In this document: in pieces, positions 63,457 through 64,000 of the stretch
Layout: the number at the start of each line of letters is the position of its first letter
Numbering within the stretch: position 1 is the first letter of the stretch
DNA from: Microglena sp. YARC
Taxonomy: Eukaryota; Chlorophyta; Chlorophyceae; Chlamydomonadales; Chlamydomonadaceae
DNA length: 64,000 nucleotides
Assembly: GCA_022414725.1 (NCBI GenBank)
Contig: CM039467.1
Location: 14,002,658-14,066,657 of the forward strand
Direction of reading: 5' to 3'
The notes under the pieces: generated by a model
What the model was told of the DNA's origin: nothing
Database searches by the model: none
Seen by the model: only the letters and a program-made list of their open reading frames with translations
Made by a program: the position numbers and the translations under genes

Positions 63457-64000
63457 GTCGGTTGGCTTGGCCACACAGCCCAAAGCTCGTTTATATAAGA
63501 TGCTAATGCTTGTGTGTGTGTGTGTGTGTGTGTGAATGTGGCTGTTTGGCAGGAAATTTAGCAGTCGAGGGATGGCGCTGTGTTCGTGATGGGCTGGTGG
63601 CAGGCCCACCGCATGGACGGCATGCGCTCCTCGGGATCAGGTTGTTTTGGCATCACCGCCCAAAGCTGGTTTAAATAAGATGCTAATGCTTGTGTGTGTG
63701 TGTGAGCGTGCCTCTGTGTGTGTGTGAGCGTGTGGCTGTGTGGCAGGAGGTTGTGCGGTCGAGGGGTGATGCTGTGTTCTTGAGTGGGCGGGTGGCAGGC
63801 CCAACCGCATGGACGGCATGCGCTTCTCGCGATCAGGTGGGTTGGCTTGGCTGGTGGTGTGTGTCAAGGGTGTGGACAGGGCTTGGGGGCTGGTGGTTAT
63901 TATGGGGTTGGGTGGTGCTGTGTTTGTGAGGGGTCTGGTGGCAGGCCCAACCACATGGACGGCATGCGCTCCTCGGAATCAAGTGGGTTGGCTTGGCCTC
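63457..64000 (+). repeat. Donor ladder after exon J (three decoys)
   Basis: The exon J end (GGTGGCAGGCCCAACCGCAT then GGACGGCATGCGCTCC...ATCAG-GT) recurs with donors at 63641, 63837 and 63983. GTGTGTGTG microsatellites separate copies. The ladder runs to the window end. Confidence 0.9.

Overview
The window reads as nuclear DNA of a eukaryote, most likely a green alga. The evidence is GT-AG introns that keep a reading frame across 20 kb, Kozak-like ATG contexts, short interstitial TTTAGGG (plant/algal telomere-type) tracts at 54.1-54.4 kb, and very heavy mini- and microsatellite content. The species cannot be fixed from sequence alone. No rRNA, confident tRNA or CRISPR array was seen.

Region 1 (1-22.5 kb) is mobile or virus-like. 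A very large inverted repeat runs from the left window edge: arm 1-8493 matches the reverse complement of 15176-19461, around a 6.7-kb unique centre. Both arms carry the same small, intronless, densely packed ORFs on both strands. Several are intact in one arm and broken in the other. The centre holds further ORFans, one PD-(D/E)XK-nuclease-like pseudogene and a 104-bp satellite array. The left arm alone is interrupted by a tyrosine-recombinase (YR) element (1647-5029), followed head-to-tail by an internally deleted relative (5034-5784), with GAAT at all three junctions. The right arm is the empty site. The element encodes a Gag-like protein whose N-terminus copies the histone H3 tail (MARTKKTAR...TGG), a CCHC zinc knuckle, and a PHD finger fused to a YR. 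A plausible 234-nt intron would join the Gag half to PHD-YR in frame. At 22.19-22.47 kb there is a 286-bp spacerless palindrome with one mismatch.

Region 2 (22.5-43.4 kb) is gene-poor. It holds decayed repeats, short hairpin repeats, a C-run with a CCCA-rich minisatellite, and a 14-kb array of about 1,280 copies of an 11-bp unit (GATGATGGGTT/GATGATGGCTT). The apparent 4,784-codon ORF in that array is a repeat artefact. A 24-bp array follows.

Region 3 (43.4-64 kb, possibly starting at a small exon at 26969) is one multi-exon gene on the + strand for a giant coiled-coil protein (at least 3,340 residues, open at both ends). All nine introns between the ten exons seen are phase 0. At almost every intron the exon-intron junction is tandemly duplicated (2 to about 9 copies), which gives ladders of decoy splice sites. 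This pattern, the H3-tail/PHD pair in the YR element, and the long palindromes are the main unusual observations.
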